A stretch of DNA of 64,000 bases, from NCBI GenBank assembly GCA_027559495.1, contig JAMXSV010000006.1, positions 1,426,001 through 1,490,000 of the forward strand. Reading direction: 5' to 3'. Position 1 is the stretch's first letter. Each line of letters begins with the position of its first letter. The notes beneath the pieces were generated by a model. That model was not told where the DNA came from and searched no databases. It saw only the letters and a list, made by a program, of their open reading frames with translations. Source of the stretch: Aurifilum marmelostoma (Eukaryota > Ascomycota > Sordariomycetes > Diaporthales > Cryphonectriaceae). Below are positions 47,602 to 59,268 of this stretch, one piece after another. The position numbers and the translations under genes were made by a program.

Positions 47602-48984
47602 TGAGGGTGGGATAATTAACAAGGCAGACACTAATAACTACGACTGTGTCAGGAGGGCGGATAGGTTCCCATGCTGGCTCTCGATGATTCTTAAAGCCTT
47701 CCCTTGGGACAAAGTAGAAGTAGGGAAAGGAAAGAAAAAGGATAAGCATAAGAAGGAAAGGTCTCGTAAGAATTTCGTACAAGTAATATTAGTTATTGAA
47801 TTCAAAAATCACACTAGGCACAGCACAACAGAGAAAGTAACAGAGTACTTGAAGAGTGAACCTATTAGACCACAGGACAAGATCACGTATACAATAGCAT
47901 GTCAGCTTGATGAACGTTAGTCACTGCAGTCTGCAGTAGTTACACACCAGGACCAGCAGACGAGAGCACAATTGTCCTTTTGGGATCACTGTAGCATCCC
48001 ATGTTACCTGAGGGTGACCATCCAGCCCCCACACCTGCAACATACTTTGGCCAGCCTTATGCTACGTCCGTTTGCCTTTCTTCATCATGCCTTCTTCTCT
48101 CTCTCCTAATTGTCGATCACCTCGTCATTTCTACATGATTGGTGGTGGGCAATGCAACGGTGACGCCCCGCCCCCATCTGCCGTCTCAGGATCCCAATGG
48201 TTACAGTCATCATTCAGCCCCCTCATTCTATCCAGTCTATGACCCTACTCTGTCGGCTTCGCAATTGAAAAGAAGCAGCTTTTACGAGACGCGTGGTTCC
48301 GATAACTTCTTAGACAGACAGATTGTAATCATCTTGTGATCCAGTGTGCCGGTGCTTGGAAAAAGTCTTTAGGAAGCTGTCTGAGGTTGCAGTACCCAAG
48401 CGTGATCCAGAAACAGCCAGCACTCAAGCTTGTTCGAGAGGGAGGGACCAAGACATGACGGCCTATATAGTGGCGTCAGTCTCCGGATCATCAAGCTGAA
48501 TTCACCTGCATGTCTCGTCAATACCAACACAGCACGAAACACAAGCTTCGGACCCGACACGGCCCCGAAACCAATGGGATGTTTTACGGCAGTGGCAGGT
48601 CGACAGGACTGGTATAAAACGTCCAATATCGATCTCAGCCCGGACAGTTGGGATCCCAATGTACTGGCACCCAGCTGAAATGGTACCCTAGAGTACGGTT
48701 TGGCCCCCTCGGTCGACGCTGGCCAACGGTTTACGAGCGCATCATATACGCCGCATGCTGTCTTGAGGACTAAAATCTGAGGTACCAGTATAAAATTGTG
48801 TGACTCTGCCTACTCTGCTGCCAATATGACTTCTGAGCTAGGGTTCCTGCTTTTATTGTGAAGGTTATGCATTTCTTCCTACCAAACTATCCCGCCCGGT
48901 TCTAGCTGCTTTAATTTGCCTCGATTGCTTATTCCGTGTTCTGGGGTTCATATCCTTCTTTAGGGGATCGAGGTTTTTTGCGCC

Positions 48985-51479
48985 ATGGACAGTCTCAGGA
49001 CTGCCGGTGGGCAGCACCCCGATGGCCGGGTCCTGCCACTTGATAGTCGATCGATGCATGACCAGACCCAGAGCGTCGCATCCGAGCAGTCAGAGAGCTC
49101 GGAAGGGACCAATATCTCACCTTCAGAGCCTTCATGCTCAAGCCAGGGCTGGGACGAAGCAACAACAACAACAACCTGCACGGAGGAGCAAGGAGACGAG
49201 CCTGAGGAGGAGAGGCAGGGGGAAACTGCTAATGATGGTCCTACTGCAGCGCAGCGACCAGTGGCGGCGGAGAAGGAGGCAAAAGAGCTCGGGCGGGTGA
49301 GAGACTGGCTCTCCGAGATTGTGGCCCTGCTGGTGGCTGTCTGCTGCCTCCTGGCCATGTTCATCATCCTGGCCAAGTTCAACAACCAACAGCAGCCCGA
49401 CTGGCCGTATGCCAGCACTCTGAACCTCAGCACTCTTATTGCTCTTATTGCCACACTTCTCAGGTCTGTGCTGGAAAAAGTCCTCGAGGCGGGTGAGTGC
49501 TCTTGGGTGGTCTCTTGAGGAGCAGAATCATAGCTGGATTTTTTTTTTAAAAAAAAAAACAAAAAAAAAAAAAAAAAAACCGCTGACATACGAGAGTGCT
49601 TCTGGCGTGCCTGCTCAGCCATCGGCCAGCTCAAGTGGCGCTGGTTCCGATCGTCTCCTCGCCCGCTGAGCCACATGCAGACCTTTGAGCACGCGAGCCG
49701 GGGTTCCTGGGGTGCTCTTGGATTCATGCTCTCTCTCGCCCGTCCGTAAGTACACTGTGCCCCTTCTTGCTATTATCTCACAACATGTGATTGTATGATC
49801 GGCCTAACAGCCACAGAAACCTGGCCACGCTCGGTTCAGCAATAACAGTGCTATCCGTCGTGATCGGCACCTTCACCCAGCAGGCGATCCAGACGGCGTC
49901 ATGCCAGAAGCCCAGCTCGGACGGCCAGGCAGCCATCCCCATCGTGCAGACCAGCCTGCGGGGGTTCCAGATCGGCGAGCCCGACGGCTCCGACGTGGAG
50001 CTCAGCGTAGGCCTCAGGGCCTCCCTGATCGCCGGGCTGGCCGGCTCCCAGTCGCCCAGCTCGCTCTCGCCGACGTGCACGTCGAGCAACTGCACGTTCC
50101 AGGCTACCGACGGGGTTGCATACTCGAGTGCCGGGTTCAGCAGCGAGTGTGTTGATGTCTCGTCGCTCATCACCCAGGCTGGGGTGCGTTCTTGGGAACC
50201 GGCCGACAACTATAGTGTGTCTGCGGCTGCCAACTACAGCCTGCCCAACGGCCTGACCCTCCAGTATTACCTGGGTCAGTATGAGCTGGCGGCCAACGGA
50301 GATCGATGGAACACAATGCTGGCCGGAGGAGGAAATTACTCATTCGACGTCTTCAGGAACTTGACACAGTATAATGTGACAATGACACGACGACAGCGCG
50401 AGATTGTCGACAATGCCGCCTTCGACGGCATGGTTTTTATGATGCCAACTACGAACCCCTGCCAAGACGCCTCGGACTACCAGACATATCTCGGAGGTCA
50501 TCAAGAGTTCGCCATGCCGCCCGTCAATACCAGCTTGTGTCCACGGCTCGACCTGCCCGGCGTGGACACACTACCAGGGTACTTTTCGGTCACGGCAGCT
50601 GCCTGTTTCTTCTACGCTTCTCTGCAGCACTATCGAGGTTCGGTCGTCAACGGCGAGCTCCAGGAAGAAGCCGTACAGGACCCCGTCCTCCTAGACGATT
50701 ACTCCTCTCCGGACACCGAGCAGCTGTGCGAGTGGAGGTGCGGATTTTCAGACCCCTGCATCGTCGACCATGTCGTCTACGACAAGACCAGCGCGAACCT
50801 CTCCAGCGTGCCCGGGGGCCTGACCAGCCTCGGCAACACGACAGGTCCGACGCGCTGTCTGTACGGGTTCTCGAGCGAGTGGTCCGGGGCGCTAGAGGGC
50901 CAGTCCATCCTGCGGGAGATCATCAGCCTCGACGGCGCGACCGAGACGTGCGGACAGTCCGACAACTACACCACCATGATATGTCCCAGGGCGTTGTGGC
51001 TCGGCGATGTCTTCAACGGAGGCAACGCGTCCGTGTCGAGCATCAACGCCTTCATGAAGCGCGGCTTCGACAGCCTGACGAGCCAGCTGCGCACGATCGG
51101 GACGGACTGGGCCGATAATCCTGCTGTTGCCTCCGGGACCGTGCACGTGACGGATGTGTGTATTAATTTCCGGCCCGAGTGGTTGGTCTACCCGGTCGTC
51201 ATGGTCGTGGGGACAGCAGTGCTGCTGTTCTCTGTGGTGGTGTCGAGCTCAGGCCTGATGGGCTTCAGGAGGGAGGTCATCTGGAAGTCATCTGTTCTTC
51301 CCTATCTGTTTTATGGCCTGGAGGACCACGACAGGAAGCGTGACCTTGGGCTCTCGCCTCGCGGAGAGCTCAGCAGGGAGGCGAGAGCCATGAGTGTCCG
51401 TTTTGACTCTGGGCGAGATGGATGGAGGTTGCATGGGGATACAGCTGCAGGGGGAAAGGCACTGCCAGCCTCTGCATGA
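48985..51479 (+). CDS. DUF3176 membrane protein
   Basis: Fungal-specific membrane protein of unknown function, about 767 aa. Exons 48985-49492, 49619-49745 and 49811-51479. The N-terminal 100 residues are polar and Ser/Glu-rich. A membrane helix follows (IVALLVAVCCLLAMFIILA), then the DUF3176 block: PDWPYASTLNLSTLIALIAT, spliced to AIGQLKWRWF and the ASRGSWGALG motif, then a second helix (LGSAITVLSVVIGTFTQQ). A long extracellular region has many NxS/T sequons and Cys residues. A last helix (PVVMVVGTAVLLFSVVV) and a short cytosolic tail complete it. The first intron contains poly-T followed by poly-A (about 49541-49579), which could fold back. Phases agree throughout. Confidence 0.88.
49541..49579. 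repeat. T-run/A-run in DUF3176 intron 1
   Basis: tttttttttt-like run directly followed by aaaaaaaaaac and about 19 more A. Self-complementary and prone to slippage. Confidence 0.8.
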
Positions 51480-52505
51480 TGGGAGTGGTTTTGGTAGTTT
51501 ATGAAGAGAATATCAAGATAATAATGGCTATTGAAGTAATTCGAGTTGGGATTTTGGTCTGTATGAGGGAAGCTATATTGTGGTGTGGAAAAGTGAAGAG
51601 AAGAGAAACAGGCTAGGCTGGCTGAGCTGTATAAGTAGGACAAGGCATCAATAATCTAGGACTGTGCTTATGTAATGACTGAAACAGAGTCCCGACAATC
51701 TGTGCCAGTTGATGAGGCAGACAATGCTTCAATGGCCATGTAATCCATGCAGAGAGGAGACTTGAATTGGACACCCGATGAGTACTATATACTCTATCCT
51801 CCTTGAATTTCCTTCCTTTCTATCTTCGTGGTAAAGGGTAGATGGGAGATGAATTGGAACATGTACCCTAACCCTCACATTCTGCTATATAAAAATTCTC
51901 CACATGCCCTGAGATATTCACTTGGATGTTCACTCTTTTGTTCCTCTGACTGTCCATGTTGACGATACTGTGCTGCTATCTTGGATGATCTCCCTCTTCC
52001 TCTCTGTCTGGTCTGAATAAAGCATTACTAAGAAGAGGACCATGAACAGATGTACAACGTGGTAAGTCAAGGCTGCCTTTCGGCATCCGTGTAGAGGTCT
52101 CAGTATACTGTGAGAAGTCTCATACAATAAATTTGAAAAGAAAATAAGTTGGCATTGACATACAGTAAGTACCCTGACAAATAATGTGAGATGCAATTCG
52201 ACTGCCGAGACCATCGATCGGCTTCGGAGTCAATCAGGTCACAATCAGTCGGTAGAAGGGCCGGCTCCGGGCTGGGCAGACCGGTGTCGGCGATTAGAGA
52301 TCTCAACATCGAATGACGGCTGCTCTCTCTCTTGTGTGTGACTGGTGCACTTGGTTCATGTTCCATACAGTCATGAAGGTCATATAAGTGATACTCATCT
52401 ACTGGATATCCGAAGAGAGGACACATATACTCAGTATTTCCGTAAACCAACACAGCGAAAGTGGTCACAATTCACCACATAAACACTCCTCCTTCACACA
52501 CGACC
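51480..52505. other. Intergenic, DUF3176 to D-amino acid oxidase
   Basis: About 1 kb, relatively AT-rich, holding the DUF3176 3' region and the oxidase promoter. No gene seen. Confidence 0.4.
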
Positions 52506-53820
52506 ATGTCCTCACAAAAGCCTCAGATAGTAGTCATTGGGTAAGCCTAACCAAAAAAAACAACACCAAAAACTGATCACAAGAAACTCACAATCCTTCT
52601 CCCCCCCCACCCCTCCCACAGAGCCGGCGTGACAGGCCTCTCCTGCGCCCTCGACCTCCAACAAGCAGGCCACCCCCGTCACCCTCCTGGCCCGAGACTT
52701 CCCCGCCCCCGCCGCCCTCATCGACCCCTCCTCCCAGATCAACTACACCTCCCCCTGGGGCGGCGCCCACAACCGCTGGGTACCTCCCCCCACCATCACC
52801 ACCACCACCACCACCACAACCGGCGACACCAGCCACCGCGACCACCGCCTCGCCCTCGCCACCTTCCACCGCATGCGCACCCTCGCCGCCGCCCACCCGG
52901 AGGCGGGCATCACCCTCATGCGGGGCATCGAGTACCTCGAGCAGCCCGGCCCAGAGTACCTCGCCCTCGCGGCCCCCGGCGACGGTCCGGGCAGCGCGGC
53001 CGCCCTCGGGCTGGAGGGGTTCCGCGTGCTGGGGCGGCACGAGCTGCCGGATGAGAGGGTGGCGCTGGGGCTGGAGTATGACACGTGGTGTGTGAATCCC
53101 ATGGTGTACTGCTCGTTTCTGCTGAATCGGTTTGTGTACAGGGGGGGTAGGGTGGTGAGAGGGGAGGTGAGGGAGCCGAGGGAGGTGTTTGCGCTGAGGG
53201 GGTTGGTGGGTGGTGGTGGTGGTGGTGGTGGTGGTGGTGAGGAGGCGTCGATGGTGGTGGTCAACGCCTCGGGTCAGGGGTTTGGGGATGAAAAGTGTTT
53301 TATCACGAGAGGTGAGTCTTAGGATGTTCACATGAACAGATACGAAGGAACAGCTGGGTATAAGTTACTGACAGGAATAAAAAAAAAAACACCAGGCCAG
53401 ACATGTCTCGTCGCCAACAAGTGCGACGCCACCGTCACCAGGCAGAACGCAGACGGCTCCTGGACCTTTTGCGTGCCGCGCAACTTCGAGGGCGGCACCG
53501 TCATAGGCGGCACCAAGGAGCCCGACAGCTGGGACCCGGAGCCCTCCCGCGAGGTCAGGGACAGGCTGGTGCGCGCGTTTGTGGCCACGTACCCGGCCAT
53601 TGCGGACGCGTCGGGGTCGGTGACGGTCCTGAAGGATATCGTCGGTCGGAGGCCGACGAGGCACGGTGGTGCCAGGATCGAGAGGGAGGACCTGGGGTCT
53701 GGCAGGGCCATTGTGCATGCGTATGGTCTGGGCGGGAGGGGGTATGAGATGTCGTGGGGTGTTGCAGAGATGGTCTCGAGGCTTGTCGGGGGAAGTGAGC
53801 CGACCAGAGCACGGATATGA
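52506..53820 (+). CDS. D-amino acid oxidase, frameshifted
   Basis: FAD enzyme deaminating D-amino acids to keto acids, ammonia and H2O2, normally peroxisomal. Exons 52506-52540, 52622-53311 and 53396-53820. The FAD site is split by the first intron: IVVIG|AGVTGLSCALDL. Later motifs: YTSPWGGAHNRW (flavin-proximal), YDTWCVNPMVYC, VVNASGQGFGD, GGTKEPDSWDP, and VHAYGLGGRGYEMSWGVAEM (C-terminal signature). The tail ARI fits a relaxed peroxisomal PTS1. Coding total is 1150 nt (3n+1); the frame breaks after QQAGHP, where removing one base from the 5-C run at 52673-52677 gives GHPVTLLARDFPAP. Corrected length is about 382 aa. Poly-Thr (ACC) and poly-Gly (GGT) runs are inserted in loops. Its 3' end is 87 bp from the convergent Cmc1-like gene. 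Confidence 0.88.
52673..52677. other. C5 homopolymer at the oxidase frame switch
   Basis: As given, the frame reads GHPRHPPGPR and loses similarity. One C fewer reads GHPVTLLARDF and continues the oxidase. Confidence 0.7.
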
Positions 53821-53906
53821 GTAGAATTATGGACATTTTGTATCATCTTGAGAAGTATTTTACTATGTCCACGTCGATGTCCTGTTCTCCCGTTCCCAGC
53901 ACAACC

Positions 53907-54675
53907 TTACAGGCTGTATGTGACATATGTGACAGGCCATATATTCCCCCCGAATCCCAGGCAAAGATATAGCCCCCAGGAGCCCGATCTTGTGCGTCTC
54001 TCCAGTCTTTTTTTTCTCTTTCCCCCCACACCCACCCAATCACCGCCTCTCCCCCCTCCCCCTCCCGCCCCCCGACTCCGGAACCCCCCCGACCCTCTCC
54101 CCCCCCTCCTCAGCTTCTCCTCCTCCGCCCGCCGCCTCGCCTCGTCCCTCTCGCTCTCCTCGATGCCCCACCACTCGCGCACGAACCGCGCCTGCTCCTC
54201 CTTGCGCCGCTGCTTCTCCACCCGCTGCCGCGCCCGCTCCTGCCTCTGCGCAAACCACTCCTCCCGCGCCGCGTCTTCCTCCTGTGGCGTCGCGTGCGCC
54301 TTCATGCACCCGTTCATCACCCGGTGTGGCTCGCGGCAGGCAAAGGGGACCGAGAAGGTGCGGCCTAGGGCGCAGTCGGCGAAGGCTGTGTGCGTTGCTG
54401 ATTGTCAGCGTCTGGAGAAGGGAGGAGGGAGTTGGGAAAGGCCAGAGGCTGTCTTCTTCCTCACCTTTTATTTCAACTGCACACTGCTTCCGCACTCTGT
54501 CGTAAAACACCTCCCGGACCTGTGCCTCCTGCGATGCAGACAGCGGTAATGGGTTTCTCGACGGCATCGGTAGGTGTTCTGTTGCTGTTCTTGAGGAGGA
54601 GGAGGAGGAGGAGTTGTTGTCCGAGCTGGAGCCGGAGCTCGAGCCGCTGGGCGTCTGGACGGCCATCGCGGCCAT
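53907..54675 (-). CDS. CMC1: Cmc1-like twin CX9C mitochondrial protein
   Basis: Putative intermembrane-space protein of the Cmc1 family, which helps assemble cytochrome c oxidase. Exons 54675-54465 and 54385-53907; about 229 aa. The CHCH fold shows two CX9C motifs: CAVEIKAFADC (formed across the intron) and CREPHRVMNGC. Upstream is PMPSRNPLPLSASQEAQVRE, a typical Cmc1 leader. The N-terminus has a long Ser-run. The C-terminus is much longer than usual for this family (most are near 110 aa): a charged helix (REEWFAQRQERARQR) then a Gly/Arg-rich tail (GGGGGRGGDW) reading through several C/G runs on the plus strand, so the true stop may be elsewhere. Start chosen at the first of two close ATGs. 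It converges with the D-amino acid oxidase gene. Confidence 0.82.
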
Positions 54676-55505
54676 TGACTGGTCTCGCTGTGCCCCGCGG
54701 GATCGAGAGCTCAGAGGAGGAACGGAGAGAGAGAGAGAGTGTGTGTGCCCCAGAATTGTCTCGTGTGTGTCGAAGAGAGTCAATGTACCCAAAGGCTTTC
54801 AATGCGATGTCGTCAAGAGAGGAGGGGGGAATGTTTCGCGACGGGGAAATTGGTTGGCGTAGGCAGAAATACGTAACAACAAAGACCGATATGGTATGTT
54901 TTTATTTTACTTTCTTCCCTCGGCTGTCCAGGGAGTGGGACGCAGAGGTGGGCGCAACGGACGACGCGTTGCAAATCGACTGATCTGAGGTGATGTGGAT
55001 GGATGATGGATGTTGAATGATGGGACCTTTCTCTTGAGATCGAATTTCTGCCGCTTGGGGGGGGAGCTTGGCGGCACCACCACCAAATTACTTGACCGCC
55101 CTCGGCCAGTGCCGCCGCCGCAGTGGCCGGACGGACAGGGCAGGACATTTCCTTTCAGGGGTCCTGGCTACTACAGTACTTACTTATACGCCACATAGTA
55201 TTGATGATAAAAAAATGAGAAATGATTTTTTTTTTTCTTTCTCTCGAGATAAGGAGGAGAAGGAAAAAAAAAAAAAAAAAAAAAAAAAAAAGGTGCACAT
55301 CGCTGGTGTGGTATTGATTTCTTTTGATTGGTTCGCTAGCTACACCGTGGGAAAAGGCATTATCTCGGACCCCCCCCCCCCTCTCTTTTTCTGCGCAGCA
55401 CATCAACGCTGAAACGAGTGAGCGAGCGTGATAGGGTCGAAACAAGCCAGCTAGGACAGTCAGAGAGGGGATAGGAGAGCTGATGCACAGACAAGAGAGA
55501 GCCCT
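54676..55505. other. Intergenic, poly-A and C-run
   Basis: About 830 bp between two minus-strand genes. Includes A-run 55266-55290 and C-run about 55371-55381. No gene seen. Confidence 0.45.
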
Positions 55506-58500
55506 CTACTCCTCGGTAGTGGCCTCCGTGTCGATACTGCTCATCCGCTCATGCTCAATGTCCAGGCTCTCCCTCCCCTTCTCCTTCTTCTTGCCCATCG
55601 AGAACCACCGACCGCTCATCCTGCCGTCTTTGGCCTTGGTGCTTCCTCCGACAGACGGGCTGCTGTTGACACTCTCGTAGCTCTTACCGAGGAGTTCTTC
55701 GCCCCCAGCGTTGATGCCGATGCTGCCGATGCTGCCGCCGCCGCCGCCGCCGCCGCCTAGGACATCGTCGCTGCCGCCAAAGCTGGACCGGTGCTCCCTC
55801 TCGGAGATGTTGGTCGTCGTAGACCCCGGCCCGCCCTTCTTGGACCCGCCGAGCCGGGACGAGAGGCTGAACTTGCTGGAGCTGCCCTTGCGGAAGAGCT
55901 TGCGCACGACGTTGTCCGGGCTGCTGGGCTCCCTCAACATGAACTCCGACGGCGTGTTGGACACGGACTGGTCCAGCGACAGCGAGTCGTGAGATTCGCT
56001 GATGGATGTCCGGCTCTGCACCGATAACGACTGTCGAGATTCGGACCGTTCTCCGGCCGACTCGTTACCTGAAAACGGGGTGTTTGCCTGTTCATCTGCA
56101 TTGACCCCCTTCACCTCCTTGCCCTTGGTCTTCTTCTCCCTGTTGCTGTCCTTATCGGCTTTCGGCTTGAATATGTTGCCCATAAAGGACGGCGCGGCGG
56201 GGTTCAGCGCCTTGGCCAGGGATTTCTTCATCGGGCCGGGCCTCCCGATGACGCCGACCTGAGACGGTGAGACCTGGGGGTCCAGCAGCGCCTCGTCGTC
56301 CAGAATCTCATCGTCCGCCGAAGCCAGCGTCGTCCTGAGGACTGAAGGCGATCCGTGGAGCGAAGGCCTCCTGGACGGGTTCCGCGACCATGAGTTGTTG
56401 TCCGGGGACCAGACGAGCCTTGAGCGTCCGAAGCCCGCCTGGTCCGGTGGTGGCCAGAGGGAGGAGCTGTCGGTGGAGGGGCGGGGCCGATCTGCAGACG
56501 CGATCGACGCCGGCCGTGAACTGCTCTGTTCGCGGTCAAACACGCCCGTCATGGCCCGGGACCCACCAAAAGGCAGAAAGCTCTCGGTCGAGAAGCCTGT
56601 GGTGCCGCCGCCCGCCTGCGACGGATAAGCATCCATGGTATCGGGGCCCACCGAGTTGCGGTTGAACACGTTGAAGCTGGACAGGTTGATGCGGCGTCGG
56701 CTCGGGACCCTGTCGAGGTCCTCGAGCTGTCGCGGGAACGATCGGCTCTGTCCGGGCTTGAGGCTGCCCAGCTCGGGCGGCTCGTCCAGCGCCTTGGCTG
56801 GCTTGCCCCGCTGGAAGCTGAAGAGGGATGCCAGCCTGTTGGTAGCAGGCTGGCCGGGGGGCGGGAGCGGCGAGGCAAAGGTGCCGCCGCTATGTGAGTT
56901 GAGCGAACGTCTCTCGGCATCATCGCCGGGGAACGAAGAGTACTGAAGATTCTGCATCGACCCGTGGGGGCTCGACATGATGCTGGCTGAGCGGCCTGAG
57001 CCGGGCGACTGCGGGTCATGATCGGGAGACGCCGGCTGCGCAGGCACGAGCGGGCTCGTGGGCTCAAAATCAGACGCCGGGCTGTCGGGCTCGTCGTGCT
57101 CGTCGTCCGTGAAGATGTTGCTGGGAAGGAGGTTGGTCGCCGAGGGGCTGAGCGGCGCGTCGGCCATGAACGACCTGAACTCGTCGTCATCGTGCTCTTC
57201 GTATCGCGGGATCGGCTCGAGCAGGAGAGGGCCGAGGCCGGGCGGCGCGCCTCTCGGGCCGAACCCAGGCTGCTGGGGCGGTGGTTCCAGCGCCGTGTAC
57301 TGGGGAGCAGGTGAGATGCCGACATTGGAGAGGGAGTTGCTGTGATGGCTCCGCCGCTTGAGCTGGTTCTGTGACGGTACGTCAAAATCGGCGCCCGGCG
57401 CGCTGGCCTGGTGGTGGAGGGCCAGGGTGGCCTGTGGGATCTGCTGCAGGGCGGCGTGGATCGAGTTGAGGCTGATGTCGAGCTCCCTGCCCTTCTGCTC
57501 TTCCTTGTGGAGCTTGGCGAGCCACTCGGACTGCCTCCGTGCCCACTCGCGCCGCCGCTCAAAGTCCTTCTGGCGCCACTCCGCGTCGTCCTCGCCCCCG
57601 GGGAGCTTCTTGCGGTCCTCCTCGAGCTTCCTCACCTGCTCCCTCTTGGCCTTGAGGTCGGCCTCCATCTGGGAGCACTCGGCCTGCAGCTGCTCGTTGG
57701 TCTGCCGGAGCTCCCTGTTCCTCGCCGCGCTCTCCTCCTCGATCGCCGCCTTCTGCTCGTCGTAGCTCTCCCTCTCCCTGCGCATCTCCTGGATCTGCTT
57801 CTCCATCTTCGCGGTGCCGTCTTCGTAGCGCGACCGCTCCGCCTGTCTCGCCTTGACCTCCTTCTCCACCTGCGCCTTCCTCTGTATGGCGGAGCGCATG
57901 GCCCTGTCCGTGGTGCCCATCTCTTTCTTGAGCTTTTCCGTCTGCTCCTCCTTCTTCTTCTGCTCCGCCTTCTTCTGCTGCTTCTCCTGTTCCAGCTCGT
58001 CCAGCAGCCGCCTGCTGTCCTCTTCCTCCTTGGCGACGAGCGCTATGGTGTCCTCGAGCTCCTTCTTGATGCTGCTGAACTTCTCGCCTAGTCCTCTGAC
58101 CTCGGCCTCCGATGCGCTGTCCTTGCGCCCTGGCTTCTGGTCCATGCTGCCGACCGACGGTGAGGATCTGCGGCCAACAGTATTTCGCCGCGGACCCTGA
58201 CCAGCAGCGCTGGGATCTCTCGTCAGCGTCGGGCCGCCATCAGGTATGGTGGCGCTTTCGATGCCCGGGATGGGGCTCCGCGGTGCTGCACCCTCGTCGC
58301 CATTCTCGCGCTGTGTGGACGACGAGGTCTGATCGTCGGGCTCGAAATTTGGAGGCAGACGGGAGTTGCCCAGCTGAGGCCGTCCATCCCGACCAAAGGT
58401 CCGGAGACGAACGGTCCTGCTGCCGGCCTGGAAGCTGTTGGCGCCGACGGCAATGACGCGCACATTGTAGAAATGGCTTGGTTTCAATCCGGTGACGGTG

Positions 58501-59268
58501 ATGGCCGTCTCTTGATTCGCTGGAGACTCGCCCACTGTAATTTTGCGACGCCAAAGTCAGAAGCTGCCCGCAAGAACCCTTGTGGGGTACGGATCATGCA
58601 ACGCGCCCACCTGTCGCGTGCGACGACGAGACACTTACCAACTACGCCATTAACCTGTATGAGGAACTTCTGGACGGGCTTATTGGGATGAGGTCGTGCC
58701 CAGTTGACGGTTGCCTTGTCGACACCGATGCCAGCGAGCATGACATCAGGCGCATCTGGGACGTCGACGCCGAGGATTCCGATCAATTCGGGAACGGGCT
58801 TCCATAGTGTCTGGGCAGCCCTTCGCAGGAGCCTATAGCAGGTAGAAAGGGCACTGATCAGCAACGCGCGGGCCCGAGCAGGGCAGGGACACTACTGGTG
58901 GACACGCGAGCACAGGCTCAAGGGGGTGTCTCGGGGGGAGAGGTGCTGTTGTGTTGTGTTGGGTGCAGGTGCAGGGCAGCAGCGTACCATACGACGGCGG
59001 CACTGAACAGCAGCATGCTGGCATTCTCCTCGCAGAAGCGGTCCAGATTGTCCAGCGTGATGTGGGAGGCAGTATGCATGTAGACCTTGTGGGCCGACAG
59101 GCTGTTGAGGTCGAGGTTGACGTAGAGGGCCGTGTAGAGGAACGCGCAGACGACGGCGGCGATCAGGTGGAGCAGTGCGGCTCTGCGCTCAACCAGAATG
59201 GACCAGGCGAGGACGGAGCAGATGAGGACGAGGAGCGGAACGAGCGTCGTCCATGAGGTCCATGTCAT
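55506..59268 (-). CDS. FN3-domain protein with coiled coil and N-terminal membrane helices
   Basis: Large protein of about 1167 aa, function unknown. Exons 59268-58988, 58832-58639 and 58534-55506. N-terminal hydrophobic helices (LVPLLVLICSVLAWSILV, LLHLIAAVVCAFLYTALYV and FSAAVVW) are joined to a fibronectin type III domain (VPDAPDVMLAGIGVDKATVN, then AITVTGLKPSHFYNVRVIAV, about residues 115-190). A long coiled coil follows (residues about 300-530: KKELEDTIALVAKEEEDSRR, EEQTEKLKKEM…), then a disordered Ser/Pro-rich tail of ~550 residues with repeated SRRPS/RRS-like sites suited to phosphorylation and KLFRKGSSSKFSLSSRL near the end. I joined the first short exon because the frames fit and the upstream ORF is otherwise orphaned; two separate genes remain possible. 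Confidence 0.8.

Larger units (their letters stand above)
46476..48984. promoter_or_regulatory. 2.5 kb upstream region of PHO-4 and DUF3176 gene
   Basis: Divergent intergenic region. Includes (TC)n at 46751-46782 about 280 bp upstream of pho-4, and three CACGTG boxes. Short open frames (for example 48139-48339) have no recognisable similarity. Confidence 0.5.

Noticed and set aside
48139..48339. Short open frame upstream of the DUF3176 gene
   Set aside because: 66 codons, no similarity, no good start context; likely chance.
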